From NCBI GenBank assembly GCA_947167345.1, contig CAMVHR010000007.1:1-64000 (forward strand): 64,000 nucleotides of DNA, given 5' to 3'. A program made the translations under genes and the position numbers. Origin of the DNA: an uncultured Treponema sp. (GTDB lineage: Bacteria > Spirochaetota > Spirochaetia > Treponematales > Treponemataceae). The notes under the pieces were generated by a model. That model saw only the letters and a list, made by a program, of their open reading frames with translations. It did not search any database and was not told where the DNA came from. Below are positions 31,697 through 41,483 of the stretch, piece after piece (position 1 is the stretch's first letter; each line of letters begins with the position of its first letter).

Positions 31697-33465
31697 ATTT
31701 TTATTAATGAAAAATTGCGAATTTTTACAGTAACAAATAGAAGATAAATGGTTCCCAATACAAAAATGCTGTAGACAAGCCAGTCTCCATAAATAGAAAA
31801 AATAGTCGGCTTATGTGTAAAAACAGGTACTTTCGTACACATTACGTCAGTTTTAAATATATCAAGATCGTTTACAATTTTTCCTGCCGGATCCAATACT
31901 ACTGAATAGCCTGAATTTGTACAGCGAACAAGTGTTGTCCGGTATTCTATGGAAAGATAGCTTGCTATTGCAAAATGCTGATATTCTGCTGAAGCTGTGC
32001 GAGACCAGGAATCATTTGTTATATTAAAAAAGACCTCGCTTCCCATATTAAATAGTGGCGTGCAGACTTCTGGAAAGGCATCTTCAAAGCATATTGGAGT
32101 TGTGAAAAATACATGGCTTTTTGCGTTTTCTTCACTATTTTTTATAAAATTCCATGTTACATCGGGATTTGAGACTCCTCCGCTGTTCAATGGTATGATG
32201 GCATGTGTCTGTTTCCTGTATTCAAGAGGTGCTGTATTGTAGTGATCGGAATTTAATGGAATTTTAAATAATACATATTGCCTGCCTTCTGTAAAGCAGC
32301 TTGAAAAACCCAATATGTTTTTAGTAAAAAACTGCATCATGGCAGAATCTTTGAAAGGTAACGATTCTGCAAACGGTACAAGATGCATTTTTGAATAAAA
32401 TCCTGAATATGCTCCATTTTTATCAAAAAATATAGCACTGTTTGAATAATGTTTTTTTTCAGGATTAACGAAAGTAATTCCGCCTATTATAAAAGGAACT
32501 CCCATTCTGGCAATGAATGCGCTCAATGATTCTTCTTCAGGATTGTTTTCATAGAAAAAGCGGGCAGCAGGAAATGCATGTGAAAGAACTCCTTCGCTCC
32601 ATATAACTAAATCCGGTTCTTCTCCATTTTCCCTTAATGAAAAAACAGCTTGTTCAGTTAAGCTTTTAGAAATTCCAATGGAATTCTGTTCTGTCGTTGC
32701 CCATGGATCAATGTTCTGTTGGACTGCAATTGTAGTTACATATTTTTCAGGTATTCTTGGAATGCAATATTGGTAAAGCCCGTATAAGCCTGCTGTAAGA
32801 AACAGAGTAGCCATTAATTTTATGGACTGCCTGTAGTCATCTGTGCATTTTTCAGGTGATACGGAATGCTGTATTTTAGAAAGCAACATGATGCCTTCTG
32901 CAAAAACAGCAGAAAAAAGGGCAAAGAGAAAAGAAATTCCCCATACGCCTGTAATATCTGCTATTTGAGTGAACAGCTTCCATTTATATGCTGCCGTAAA
33001 CATTGTTCCCCATGGATATGCGAGGAATCCTGTTGACTTAAGCCATTCCCAAGTTACCCATATAGCACAAAACCAAAGTATTCTGCCGAAAGCCGCGAAT
33101 GAGTGCTTTCCTGCATTTTCTTCAAGGATTCTGCATTTGTCACATTGTTCTGGAAGAATGTGGAATATGATTCCTATTAATCCTGCTTCTGCAGCTGTTC
33201 CCAATGCACTGGCTCCTAATGTAAAAAAAGCAAAGTCCCTGAAATTTGCAAGCCAAAAACTTGATGCAAGGTGGACTGTCAGAGCGTGTAGAGCCATGTA
33301 TAAAAATGAAGCCGTGTAACTTTTTGATTCATTCAAGATTATATAGACAGGAAATAATGAAAACAAAGCAATAAAAGGTGAACCTAAAAGAAAGATTTCA
33401 TTCGGAATTGCTATGGCTTCCATTAGTCCTGAAAAAATTACATAAAAAACTTGTAAAATAACCAT
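31657..33465 (-). CDS. lnt: Apolipoprotein N-acyltransferase (second copy)
   Basis: A 602-residue membrane enzyme of the same family as the one at 16987, but clearly divergent. There are six or so N-terminal membrane segments, then the nitrilase domain with Glu in VIWSEGVL, Lys in YSKMHLVPFAE and Cys in TPICFEDAF, so the triad is intact. NITNDSWSR near the end is also conserved. The last codons run into the 23-bp repeat array, so the true C-terminus may have been altered. The start is ATG 33465 or 33471; the TATAGT/TATAAT just upstream suggests little or no leader. Two Lnt copies may have different lipoprotein or acyl preferences. Confidence 0.91.
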   Translation of the reverse strand: MVILQVFYVIFSGLMEAIAIPNEIFLLGSPFIALFSLFPVYIILNESKSYTASFLYMALHALTVHLASSFWLANFRDFAFFTLGASALGTAAEAGLIGIIFHILPEQCDKCRILEENAGKHSFAAFGRILWFCAIWVTWEWLKSTGFLAYPWGTMFTAAYKWKLFTQIADITGVWGISFLFALFSAVFAEGIMLLSKIQHSVSPEKCTDDYRQSIKLMATLFLTAGLYGLYQYCIPRIPEKYVTTIAVQQNIDPWATTEQNSIGISKSLTEQAVFSLRENGEEPDLVIWSEGVLSHAFPAARFFYENNPEEESLSAFIARMGVPFIIGGITFVNPEKKHYSNSAIFFDKNGAYSGFYSKMHLVPFAESLPFKDSAMMQFFTKNILGFSSCFTEGRQYVLFKIPLNSDHYNTAPLEYRKQTHAIIPLNSGGVSNPDVTWNFIKNSEENAKSHVFFTTPICFEDAFPEVCTPLFNMGSEVFFNITNDSWSRTASAEYQHFAIASYLSIEYRTTLVRCTNSGYSVVLDPAGKIVNDLDIFKTDVMCTKVPVFTHKPTIFSIYGDWLVYSIFVLGTIYLLFVTVKIRNFSLIKIIKIIAGFTTKNL

Positions 33466-33537
33466 TTTCATTATACTATATACTAGTATCTTGAAAATAA
33501 AAATTCAATAATAACTAAATACGCTCGGGTAGGGAAA

Positions 33538-34719
33538 ATGGAAAAAGTTGCAGCGGTTCATGAAAAAGAATATGGTGAAAGTCCTGATGTAACGGCAGTT
33601 GCTCCTGGACGTTTTCACCTGATAGGGGAGCATTCTTGGTTTTTCAAAGACAAGACTCTTTCCATGGCTGTAAATCTTCCTGTATATGTGGCTGTCTCAA
33701 AAAGAGATGATTCAAATTTCCGTTTTTATTTTAAGCAGCTTGAAGATAAAAAGCGCAGTAGCATTACATCTCTAAAATTCAGAAAAGAAGACAAATGGGC
33801 TAATGCCTTGAAATCTGTTCTTTATGGTTTTTCAAGCGGTGGTTTTGTCTGTTGTGGAATGAATGTCACTGTTTATTCAGACATATTGCCTTCTGCCGGT
33901 TTTGGAATTACGACGGCAATAAAAATCGCTACTACATGGGCTATAAAAGAGCTAAATCATTTTAAATGTACAAAAAATGAGCTTCTGCAGGTTGTAGAAA
34001 GGGCAAATAAGATATATTTCGGCATAGCCAACCTTAAGGCTGATAATTTTGCTGCTGTTTATTCTAAAGAAAATTCTTTAATTCTTACAGATTATAATGC
34101 TAATTCCTATGATATAATTCCATTTAAATTTAAGGATAAGACTATTATCCTTACAGATACTCGAGTTCCGCGCATTACAACTTGGAATGAAGAAAGTCTT
34201 CAGCAGCCAGAAAACGTACTCCTTCTTGGAGAATTGAAGGAACAACGCTCTACTGTATACGGTGGATGGCGCTATGAAGAAAATAATGCAGAACGAAATG
34301 AAGTTCTATCTGTTGTCGAAGAGGATACTCGGCGTCGTCTTTTATGCATTATAAATGAACATCATTATGTTTTGTCAGCTCAAAGTTCATTAGCTTCTGA
34401 TCCTGCGGATTTTTCAGGTTTTGCAAGGGCGGTAAACCACAGCCATGAAAACCTGAGGGACTTATATGATATTTCATGTCCTGAAATAGACTGGATTTTG
34501 AAGAGAATTCAGGAACTTGATTCTGAGCCTGATGATTTGCGTAATCCTGTAAACTGCGGACGAATTACAGGAAAGGGATTTGGTCGTTGTACCTTTGCCA
34601 TTTTAAGAAATGAAGATGTAGACAATTATATGAAAAAATTGGTTGATTACGAGAGAATTTTCGGTTTTAAGCCTGAATGTTATACTGTAAAGCCTGCTAA
34701 AGGTGTTCACTTGTTATGA
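33538..34719 (+). CDS. Degenerate galactokinase-like GHMP protein
   Basis: A 393-residue member of the GHMP kinase fold closest to galactokinase. The N-terminal signature APGRFHLIGEH (22-32) matches APGRVNLIGEH, and the C-terminal RITGKGFGRCTFAIL matches MTGGGFGGC. However, the ATP-binding loop GLSSSAA is altered to AGFGITTA (about 121-128), and the catalytic Asp region reads GIANLKADNF instead of GIMDQ. Kinase activity is doubtful; it may bind a sugar or nucleotide in a regulatory role. The gene overlaps surE by 4 bp, so the two are coupled. There is no galactose operon nearby. Confidence 0.8.
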   Translation: MEKVAAVHEKEYGESPDVTAVAPGRFHLIGEHSWFFKDKTLSMAVNLPVYVAVSKRDDSNFRFYFKQLEDKKRSSITSLKFRKEDKWANALKSVLYGFSSGGFVCCGMNVTVYSDILPSAGFGITTAIKIATTWAIKELNHFKCTKNELLQVVERANKIYFGIANLKADNFAAVYSKENSLILTDYNANSYDIIPFKFKDKTIILTDTRVPRITTWNEESLQQPENVLLLGELKEQRSTVYGGWRYEENNAERNEVLSVVEEDTRRRLLCIINEHHYVLSAQSSLASDPADFSGFARAVNHSHENLRDLYDISCPEIDWILKRIQELDSEPDDLRNPVNCGRITGKGFGRCTFAILRNEDVDNYMKKLVDYERIFGFKPECYTVKPAKGVHLL

Positions 34720-35474
34720 AAATACTGCTTGCAAATGATGATGGTTATGGAGCAGAGGGCATAAAGACTCTTGCGGAAATTTTAAGGAAGCATCATGAAG
34801 TTTGGATTGTTGCTCCTTCTGGAAACCGTTCAGGTGCTTCATCCTGCATTATCATGAATGAGCAGCAGGTGATTAGAAAAAAAACTGATAATGAATATGC
34901 TCTTGATGGTACTCCTACAGACTGCATTTTGTGCGCTTTAAAAAGTGATTTGTTTCCGTCAAAACCAGATGTTGTATTTTCTGGCATTAATAAGTATGGC
35001 AATTTAGGGACAGATATTCTGTATTCTGGAACCTGTGCGGCCGCAAAACAGGCTGTCTTGTGTGGGGTTCCAGGAATTGCTTTAAGTGTTGAACCAAAGA
35101 TTGTTGATGGTTGTGAAATCTTTGATTACAGGTCACTTGCCCTTTTTGCAGATAAAAATTTAAATTTATTGATGGAATATTGTACTGAATATACATTTTT
35201 GAATGTAAATGCTCCGTCTTTGTATCCGTATGCCGGTGTAAAATTTTCAAGTCTTTCAAAAAGATTCTATAATGATAAAGTAAATATCATTAATAAAAAT
35301 GACGAAAATTTATATAGTACGTGTACAGGCGGAGCAGAAGTGTCTTTTGCAGGAGATGAAAATAATGACAGTCTTCTTGTAAAAAATGGATATGTTTCAA
35401 TATCTTCTGTTTATGCTGAACCTGTAGCGGATTTGAGCCTGTGTGCCAAAAGTACTAGCCAATTTGTTTTGTAA
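34716..35474 (+). CDS. surE: 5'/3'-nucleotidase SurE
   Basis: A 252-residue metal-dependent phosphatase that removes phosphate from nucleoside monophosphates and short polyphosphates. The metal site is NDDGYGAEGI (7-16), with SGASSC (Ser about 39) and SGINKYGNLGTDILYSGT (Asn about 92) completing it. Length and motif order are typical. It overlaps the galactokinase-like gene (ATGA) and is followed 15 bp later by a TPR gene. Confidence 0.96.
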   Translation: MKILLANDDGYGAEGIKTLAEILRKHHEVWIVAPSGNRSGASSCIIMNEQQVIRKKTDNEYALDGTPTDCILCALKSDLFPSKPDVVFSGINKYGNLGTDILYSGTCAAAKQAVLCGVPGIALSVEPKIVDGCEIFDYRSLALFADKNLNLLMEYCTEYTFLNVNAPSLYPYAGVKFSSLSKRFYNDKVNIINKNDENLYSTCTGGAEVSFAGDENNDSLLVKNGYVSISSVYAEPVADLSLCAKSTSQFVL

Positions 35475-35489
35475 AACCGGGGTTTCGGC

Positions 35490-36185
35490 ATGGATGAATC
35501 TAACAGCTTGAATGAAGGCATTGCTTTATATAACCAGAAAAATTATGCAGATGCTCTGACAAGTTTTCTCTCTATATCAACTGATGATGTTAATCCTGTT
35601 GAAGTTGCATATTATGTAGGTCTCTGTTATTCTAAGCTGGAGCGTTATGATGACGCCCTTTTGTATCTTGAGCAGGTTGTAACCGCAGAAAATGAAATGG
35701 CAAGTGATCTTGACCTTCAGCGGGTATTACAGTGCAGATACCTTCTTGCTGTAATTTATTGTACGACAGGCCGAAGAAAACTCGCTGATTTTGAGTTAAA
35801 GCAGCTTCTTGACCTTGGCTATAAAAAAGCTTCTGTATATGCATCACTTGCATTTATTGCATGGGAAGAAGATAATATTGAAAAATGTATAGAATATTAT
35901 AATAAATCTCTTGCTGAAGATGGTGAAAATCCAACGGCTTTGAACGGTCTTGGATATGTTCTTGCTAATGAAGAAAGAGATTTGGCTCGGGCGTTGGGGT
36001 ACTGTCAGAAAGCTATTGCCATAGCGCCAGACAGCCCTGCATGTCTTGATAGCCTTGGATGGGTATATTATAAAATGGGACTCTATGGGGAATCAAAAAA
36101 ATATCTTCAGCTGGCTAAACAGAAAAATCCTTCTAACAAGCTGATTGACGAACATCTTAAGCTAGTTTTGCAGGAGGAAGAATAA
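35490..36185 (+). CDS. TPR-repeat protein
   Basis: A 231-residue protein made of about five to six tetratricopeptide repeats: EGIALYNQKNYADALTSF, YYVGLCYSKLERYDDALLYLEQ, SVYASLAFIAWEEDNIEKCIEYYNKSL, LNGLGYVLANEERDLARALGYCQKAI, and CLDSLGWVYYKMGLYGESKKYLQLA. No signal peptide, so it is cytoplasmic or peripherally bound. Its stop overlaps the next start by one base (TAATG), indicating coupling with the large TPR-NHL-VWA protein. It probably acts as a scaffold for that protein. Confidence 0.9.
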   Translation: MDESNSLNEGIALYNQKNYADALTSFLSISTDDVNPVEVAYYVGLCYSKLERYDDALLYLEQVVTAENEMASDLDLQRVLQCRYLLAVIYCTTGRRKLADFELKQLLDLGYKKASVYASLAFIAWEEDNIEKCIEYYNKSLAEDGENPTALNGLGYVLANEERDLARALGYCQKAIAIAPDSPACLDSLGWVYYKMGLYGESKKYLQLAKQKNPSNKLIDEHLKLVLQEEE

Positions 36186-38245
36186 TGAAAAAGTTGTTGG
36201 GAATTGTCATTGCGCTGTCTGTCTCTCTTTACGGATTTGCTCAAATAAACCTTCAGGATACTGTACGCTCTGATGAAGATACGATGCGTTCTGCAAATTC
36301 AGGCTTTGCTGAAGAGGAATTCAGAAGAGGTGTGCAGACTTTTTATAACGGAAACTATAAAGAAAGCATTTTGGAATTTGAAAAGGCTTTGTCATATCTT
36401 CCTGGTGAAAACCGCATTTTGGAATGGCTTGGAAAGGCTTATTACATGTCAGGAGTTGAAGGTGCTGCCTTGCAGCAGTGGAATTTTGCAAAAGATCAGG
36501 GGTGGGGCGGACTCCTGTTGCAGAACAAGATAGAAATTGTAGGTGACAGGCGCATTACGGATGCTGAATATGGATTTGCACAGCGTTATACTGAAGCAGG
36601 GGCGTTTCCTAATATTAATGGAAATGCCCTCATCTACAGTCAGCCAATTTCTGTTCTTCCTAATAAAGACGGTTCCATTTGGGTTGTAGCTTATAGCACG
36701 AATGAAATTGTCCGTTTTAATGTAAATGGAATTGTACAGGAGCGTATCCGAGGTCCTTTAAACGGTCTTGACCGTCCTATGGATATTATCAGGCTTAAAA
36801 ATGGAAACCTTTTGGTTAGTGAGAGTGCAGGTGATCGTCTTTCATTGTTTGATTCTAAAGGTAAGTTTATAAAATATTATGGCAAGAAAGGTCGTGGTGA
36901 AGGTGAGCTGATTGGTCCTCAGTATCTTGCGGAAGATGCTTTTGGTAATGTTTATGTTACTGATTTTGGAAATTCTAGGGTTGTTGTATTTGATCCTGAT
37001 GGAAATGGGCTTTTTTCATTTGGAAACAAGGTGGATTTGTTTGACGGATTAAAATCTCCGACGGGAATTGCCTGCATTGATGACAGAATTTTTGTTGCTG
37101 ACAGTGTAAAAGGCGCAGTCTACGAGTTTGACAGATCCGGTAACTATATGGGGATTCTTGTTGAGGAAAAGAAACTTAAAAGACCTGAAGCCCTGAAAAA
37201 CTGGGGTGATTTCCTTATCATTGCAGATTTAAATAAAGTTCTTACAATAGATACCGCAACAGGTTCTGTTTACGAAAATGCAACTACTGGAAGTGCCGGA
37301 AGCAGTATTACAAGTGCTGTTCCTGACTATAATGGAAATATCATTGTTACTGATTTTAAGGCAAATGAGATTTACATTATGTCTAAGATGACGGAGCTTG
37401 TCGGTGGTTTCTTTGTACAGATTGAACGCGTAATTGCTGATAAATTCCCAACTGTCACTCTGGATGTAAAAGTTGAAAACAGAAAAAGACAGCCTATTGT
37501 AGGACTTACAAAAACAAATTTTCTTATAACTGAAGATAAAAGGCCTGTTTCAAATATGGAACTTGTCGGGGCTGCAAATAATAATGAAACTCTTGACGTT
37601 ACTTTCCTTATAGATCGTTCCTACGATATGAAAGCTTTTGAAGAACAGGTAAATGCTTCTGTACGGGAAATCTCAGCTTCTATGCAAAATAAGGGACAGG
37701 TTCAGATTATTGGGTTAGGGGAATCTCCTGTTGTAGAATTTACGGGTAATCCATTGGATTTGTCTGATTTTTCTGTAAGGGCTCTGAAGTCTGAATATAC
37801 AGACAATGTGCGTATAGATTTGGGATTAACCATGGCTGTCAACAGACTCATAAGCGGACAAAAGAAACGTGCTGTTATTTATATTTCAGCTGGAACTGTT
37901 GGGCAAAATGCCTTTACGAAGTACAGTTTGTCTGATTTGACGACATTCATGAATAATAATGCTGTGTCTTATAATACCATTTTATTGCAGAATAAAGCTC
38001 CTTCTGGTGAAATTTCTTACATTGAGAATAATACTACAGGCTACTCATATTATGTCTACAGACCTGAAGGTCTTTCATCTGTAATAGATGATATTCTTGC
38101 CATTCCGTCTGGTTTATATCAGTTGACTTACACATCGGCTTTATCTTCTCAGTATGGAATAAAATATCTGCCTGTTGAAATTCAGGCATATCTTCTGAAT
38201 CGTTCCGGCAGGGATGAAACAGGATATTTTTCTCCATTACAGTAA
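36185..38245 (+). CDS. Exported TPR, NHL-repeat and VWA-domain protein
   Basis: A 686-residue envelope protein. It has a signal peptide (1-19, ending LYGFA), a TPR region (about 40-110), and an NHL-type beta propeller (about 150-400) with repeats such as NGLDRPMDIIRLKNGNLLVSE and AEDAFGNVYVTDFGNSRVVVFD. A von Willebrand factor A-like domain follows (about 470-650) starting LDVTFLIDRSYDMK. Its MIDAS motif DRSYD deviates from DxSxS, so metal binding is uncertain. The upstream TPR gene is translationally coupled. Similar gene pairs occur in treponemes as I recall; the function is unknown, and adhesion or signalling is inference. Confidence 0.85.
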   Translation: MKKLLGIVIALSVSLYGFAQINLQDTVRSDEDTMRSANSGFAEEEFRRGVQTFYNGNYKESILEFEKALSYLPGENRILEWLGKAYYMSGVEGAALQQWNFAKDQGWGGLLLQNKIEIVGDRRITDAEYGFAQRYTEAGAFPNINGNALIYSQPISVLPNKDGSIWVVAYSTNEIVRFNVNGIVQERIRGPLNGLDRPMDIIRLKNGNLLVSESAGDRLSLFDSKGKFIKYYGKKGRGEGELIGPQYLAEDAFGNVYVTDFGNSRVVVFDPDGNGLFSFGNKVDLFDGLKSPTGIACIDDRIFVADSVKGAVYEFDRSGNYMGILVEEKKLKRPEALKNWGDFLIIADLNKVLTIDTATGSVYENATTGSAGSSITSAVPDYNGNIIVTDFKANEIYIMSKMTELVGGFFVQIERVIADKFPTVTLDVKVENRKRQPIVGLTKTNFLITEDKRPVSNMELVGAANNNETLDVTFLIDRSYDMKAFEEQVNASVREISASMQNKGQVQIIGLGESPVVEFTGNPLDLSDFSVRALKSEYTDNVRIDLGLTMAVNRLISGQKKRAVIYISAGTVGQNAFTKYSLSDLTTFMNNNAVSYNTILLQNKAPSGEISYIENNTTGYSYYVYRPEGLSSVIDDILAIPSGLYQLTYTSALSSQYGIKYLPVEIQAYLLNRSGRDETGYFSPLQ

Positions 38246-38264
38246 AGACAATTTCTAATGTTTT

Positions 38265-39440
38265 TTAGTTTATGTTATTTAAAAGCCGAGCCTTCTGAAT
38301 TTTAATTTCTGGATGCTTGTCTTTTAATTTGTATACGGCAGATTCCATTTTTGTATGTTTTTCTTCTTCAAAAGAAAAAAGACTTTCCTGCATGGAACTG
38401 CCGTTTTCTTTTACATTTGTACATGCAACCCCAAGAAGTCTTATTCCTTTTCCCTGCCTGTATTTTTTTTCAAGAAGTTTTTGGCAGACTTCAAACATTT
38501 TATCTGCATTTTTTACTGGAAAACTTGTGGTTTCCTGTATTGAAACTGTTGAAAAATCTTCATATCGTATTTTTAATACAATAGTATTTGAATAGACATT
38601 TTCCTTGTACATTCTGTATGCAACTGTTTGTACTATTTCAAAAATTGCAGTTTCTATTATATATCTGTCTGTCAAATCATAGTCAAACGTCCTTTCTGCA
38701 CTGATGGAATGATTTTTTGCTTCTTCACCAAATTTCATGTCTTTGTTGCCTCTTACAGCATTGAACAGGAACATTCCGGTATTATCTCCAAATATAGTCG
38801 TTAAATAGCTTATTGACTTTTTATAAATGTCAGATGGCGTTTTTATGCCGGAAAATAATAATTTTTGTAATGTTTTTGACCCTATGCCCCAAATCTTTTC
38901 CAAAGGAAGTGAAAGCATGAAAGATTCTTCATCTCCTGGTTTTATGTATGTCATGCCATTTGGCTTTCTATATCCTGAGGCAATCTTTGCAACATACATT
39001 GTTCCTGCAATACCTATACTGATTGTAAGTCCTGTTTTTTCCTGTATGTCCTTTTTTATTTTTAATGCTGCTTGTTCAGGAGAACCGAACAGTCGTTCCG
39101 TTCCTGTCATGTCTAAAAAGGCTTCATCAATAGATATTTGAATTACATCTGGAGAGTAGTTGGATAGTATGTTCATAATTATTGAAGACAATTCATGGTA
39201 TCTCTTGTGCCTGCCTCTCAGAAAAATGGCATTTGGGCAAAGTTGTACCGCTTTTGATAAAGGCATTGCGGAATGGATGCCGTATTTTCTTGCTTCATAC
39301 GATGCTGTTGACACGACAGCTCTTCTGTCTCCAGGTAATCCTCCGACAACAACAGGCTTATTTCTGTATTCTGGATGATCCAGTTGTTCTACCGAGGCAA
39401 AAAAAGCATCTAAATCAACATGAAAATATATATTCTGCAT
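38265..39440 (-). CDS. dinB: DNA polymerase IV (Y family)
   Basis: A 391-residue translesion polymerase. FHVDLDAFFASVEQ (5-19) and SIDEAFLDMTG hold the catalytic Asp and Glu residues; GIAGTMYVAKIASGYRKPNGM is the conserved helix-loop, and IWGIGSKTLQKL the HhH motif. The C-terminus has a little-finger domain and a QESLFSFEEE stretch that resembles a beta-clamp binding peptide. It starts 6 bp after the upstream membrane-protein gene, so it is probably co-transcribed. No LexA box was seen. Confidence 0.96.
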   Translation of the reverse strand: MQNIYFHVDLDAFFASVEQLDHPEYRNKPVVVGGLPGDRRAVVSTASYEARKYGIHSAMPLSKAVQLCPNAIFLRGRHKRYHELSSIIMNILSNYSPDVIQISIDEAFLDMTGTERLFGSPEQAALKIKKDIQEKTGLTISIGIAGTMYVAKIASGYRKPNGMTYIKPGDEESFMLSLPLEKIWGIGSKTLQKLLFSGIKTPSDIYKKSISYLTTIFGDNTGMFLFNAVRGNKDMKFGEEAKNHSISAERTFDYDLTDRYIIETAIFEIVQTVAYRMYKENVYSNTIVLKIRYEDFSTVSIQETTSFPVKNADKMFEVCQKLLEKKYRQGKGIRLLGVACTNVKENGSSMQESLFSFEEEKHTKMESAVYKLKDKHPEIKIQKARLLNNIN

Positions 39441-39445
39441 GGCAC

Positions 39446-41389
39446 TTATTCTTGAGAACTTATCATAATTGTATCAGATTCTTTTAAAAGTTGCTTGTCT
39501 GAATTTTCTATATATGATGTAACTGTAATCATCTGTTCTATATCCTTGTCACTTGAATATATGAGGGTAACGTCTGACTGCGGATAATCTGGTATCAGTA
39601 TGAAAATTTTATTTTTACCTAGAACGATGTATTCATAATTACATTCATATAGAGGTATTGCATTTTCTGATTCAATGCTTATGTCATAGCGTATTACAGT
39701 GCTGGCTGCATTTTGTTTTATGGTTAATTTGTGAATATTAAAATCTAAAAAGTCTTCTGTAGTTGTTGATAAATCTATATAGTTTTCCTCGTTATGAACT
39801 TCAAAATTTAGAGGCTTGTTTTCATAAGTTTTTGGTTTTTCTGAAAAAAACGAATGAATCAATATACCTGAAAAAAAAGTATAGATGATTACGCAGTCTA
39901 TAATTAACAGGCATATTATGGCTGGAATGAAATGCTTTAGCCTGTGCTTTAATATGATAAGAAGTCTTTGCCACTGAATTTCAAATGGAAAGATGATACA
40001 GGCAACAAGCAGGTTGCCCTGCCATTTGGGGGATGCAAAACGGAGTAGCGCCTGATAGTTTGATGCGGAAATGAAATTGAGGGAACTTGGAACAAATGGC
40101 GACAGCATTAGTATGAATGATATGAAAATGGAAAATATTGTACTTGTCCTGCAGGCTATGTAGCATACACAAAATTCAAAGAAAAACAGAAATAAAAATG
40201 ACAGATCAATCCCGCAGAAAAGAAAAATGTTTGCAGCTGCAATTAAAATAATTGCATATTTGCTTACATTATAAGAAACATTAAAAGAAAATCGTATTTG
40301 TATTATAAATAAAATATTGAAAATTATGAAACTGGAAATTATTTTATATGCAATTAGAAGAATTGGATTGTCTGTAACTGACAAAAAAAAGTGTTGAGTC
40401 TGCTGAAGGACAAATGTAGTCACAATGATAATAAAAGGTATCATATACCATGTTCTGAATAGATCCTTTAAAATTGCAATGTTCTTCTGAGTTCTAGAAA
40501 AAGAGCTAAAACTGATAAAGAATATTATAAAAAATGAAAAGATGATAAAGCAAAATACGAAGAATGTTTCATTTATCCAGAATTCAAGATTTATAACAGG
40601 AATATGTATGTATGAATAATGCCTGTCCCATGTTTGTGAGTCACTTTCATCTTTTTTTTCGTCTTGTAGTAATAAAAAGCTTTTTAATATTTTAAAATCT
40701 GAAGGTTTGTAGCCGGCAGTTATTCCTGCTGCCGGAATTGATTGTGTTAAAAAAGATGAAACCTTTTTATTGTTGTCAATCAATCTTAGCCTGTATAGAA
40801 ATGCTACGGAATTTGGAATGAAAAATCTTTCATTGTTTTGCGCACATGAAGTTTTTAAGTCTTTTATCAACCATAAGGGAGAAACTTCACCACTTCCTCC
40901 AGATATGATTTCATGAAATTCTGATTCCTTTTCCTGAATGACGATTGCACACTTTACATTCGTGTCTGTAAGGGAGGTTGTGAATATTTTTGTTCCATAG
41001 GGATGCAGGTAGTCTGCAATAGTAAAAAAACTGCTTTCATCTCCAGCACTTAAAAGAATTGTAAGATTATACTTTACATTGAGCCCTGTAATATCATCTA
41101 AAAACAACAAAAACTCTTCTTCACAATGGGAAACATATTCCTGTGTAAAAGCTAAAATGATTTCCTTATCGGTATTTTTATCAAAAGATTTTCTAAGAAT
41201 GATGTTTTGAGGAAAATTAGATGCATCTGCTGGGGTAAGACCTTGCAGTTCTATTGAAAAATCCTTATCTTTGAGAAGGTCATGTAGTGAAGTTGTATAA
41301 TTTGAAGCATTAGCAAATGCTGCAAAAAATAAAGTTTGTATTATCAGAAAAGAGAAAGATAAAAAAAACTTTTGCATTTTTCCTTGCAT
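39446..41389 (-). CDS. Exported multi-pass membrane protein of unknown function
   Basis: A 647-residue protein: signal peptide (about 1-28, ending FANA), a periplasmic domain of about 230 residues, then eight or so membrane segments (about 275-525), and a C-terminal beta-rich domain outside the membrane (about 540-640). I do not recognise it; the layout resembles 7TM-type receptors. ATG 41389 is taken because a promoter with -35 TTGCAA and -10 TATTAT would start transcription exactly on it; ATG 41377 is also in frame and has AAGGA close by. It precedes dinB by 6 bp. Confidence 0.75.
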   Translation of the reverse strand: MQGKMQKFFLSFSFLIIQTLFFAAFANASNYTTSLHDLLKDKDFSIELQGLTPADASNFPQNIILRKSFDKNTDKEIILAFTQEYVSHCEEEFLLFLDDITGLNVKYNLTILLSAGDESSFFTIADYLHPYGTKIFTTSLTDTNVKCAIVIQEKESEFHEIISGGSGEVSPLWLIKDLKTSCAQNNERFFIPNSVAFLYRLRLIDNNKKVSSFLTQSIPAAGITAGYKPSDFKILKSFLLLQDEKKDESDSQTWDRHYSYIHIPVINLEFWINETFFVFCFIIFSFFIIFFISFSSFSRTQKNIAILKDLFRTWYMIPFIIIVTTFVLQQTQHFFLSVTDNPILLIAYKIISSFIIFNILFIIQIRFSFNVSYNVSKYAIILIAAANIFLFCGIDLSFLFLFFFEFCVCYIACRTSTIFSIFISFILMLSPFVPSSLNFISASNYQALLRFASPKWQGNLLVACIIFPFEIQWQRLLIILKHRLKHFIPAIICLLIIDCVIIYTFFSGILIHSFFSEKPKTYENKPLNFEVHNEENYIDLSTTTEDFLDFNIHKLTIKQNAASTVIRYDISIESENAIPLYECNYEYIVLGKNKIFILIPDYPQSDVTLIYSSDKDIEQMITVTSYIENSDKQLLKESDTIMISSQE

Positions 41390-41395
41390 AGATTT

Positions 41396-41424
41396 ATAAT
41401 AATTTATTGTTGTTTACATTGCAA
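41396..41424 (-). promoter_or_regulatory. Leftward promoter, leaderless for the membrane-protein gene
   Basis: On the minus strand TTGCAA (41424-41419), a 17-bp spacer, and TATTAT (41401-41396). Seven bases further is the A of ATG 41389. It overlaps the rightward promoter at 41413-41441. Confidence 0.5.
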
Positions 41425-41441
41425 GACAGTTGATATATAAT
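41413..41441 (+). promoter_or_regulatory. Rightward promoter
   Basis: TTTACA (41413-41418), a 17-bp spacer and TATAAT (41436-41441), about 42 bp before the start codon at 41484. Its -35 overlaps the -35 region of the leftward promoter, so the two may compete. Confidence 0.65.
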
Positions 41442-41483
41442 AGAAGAAACACAATTCACGCAAAGGGAGATTTCGGGATTTAA

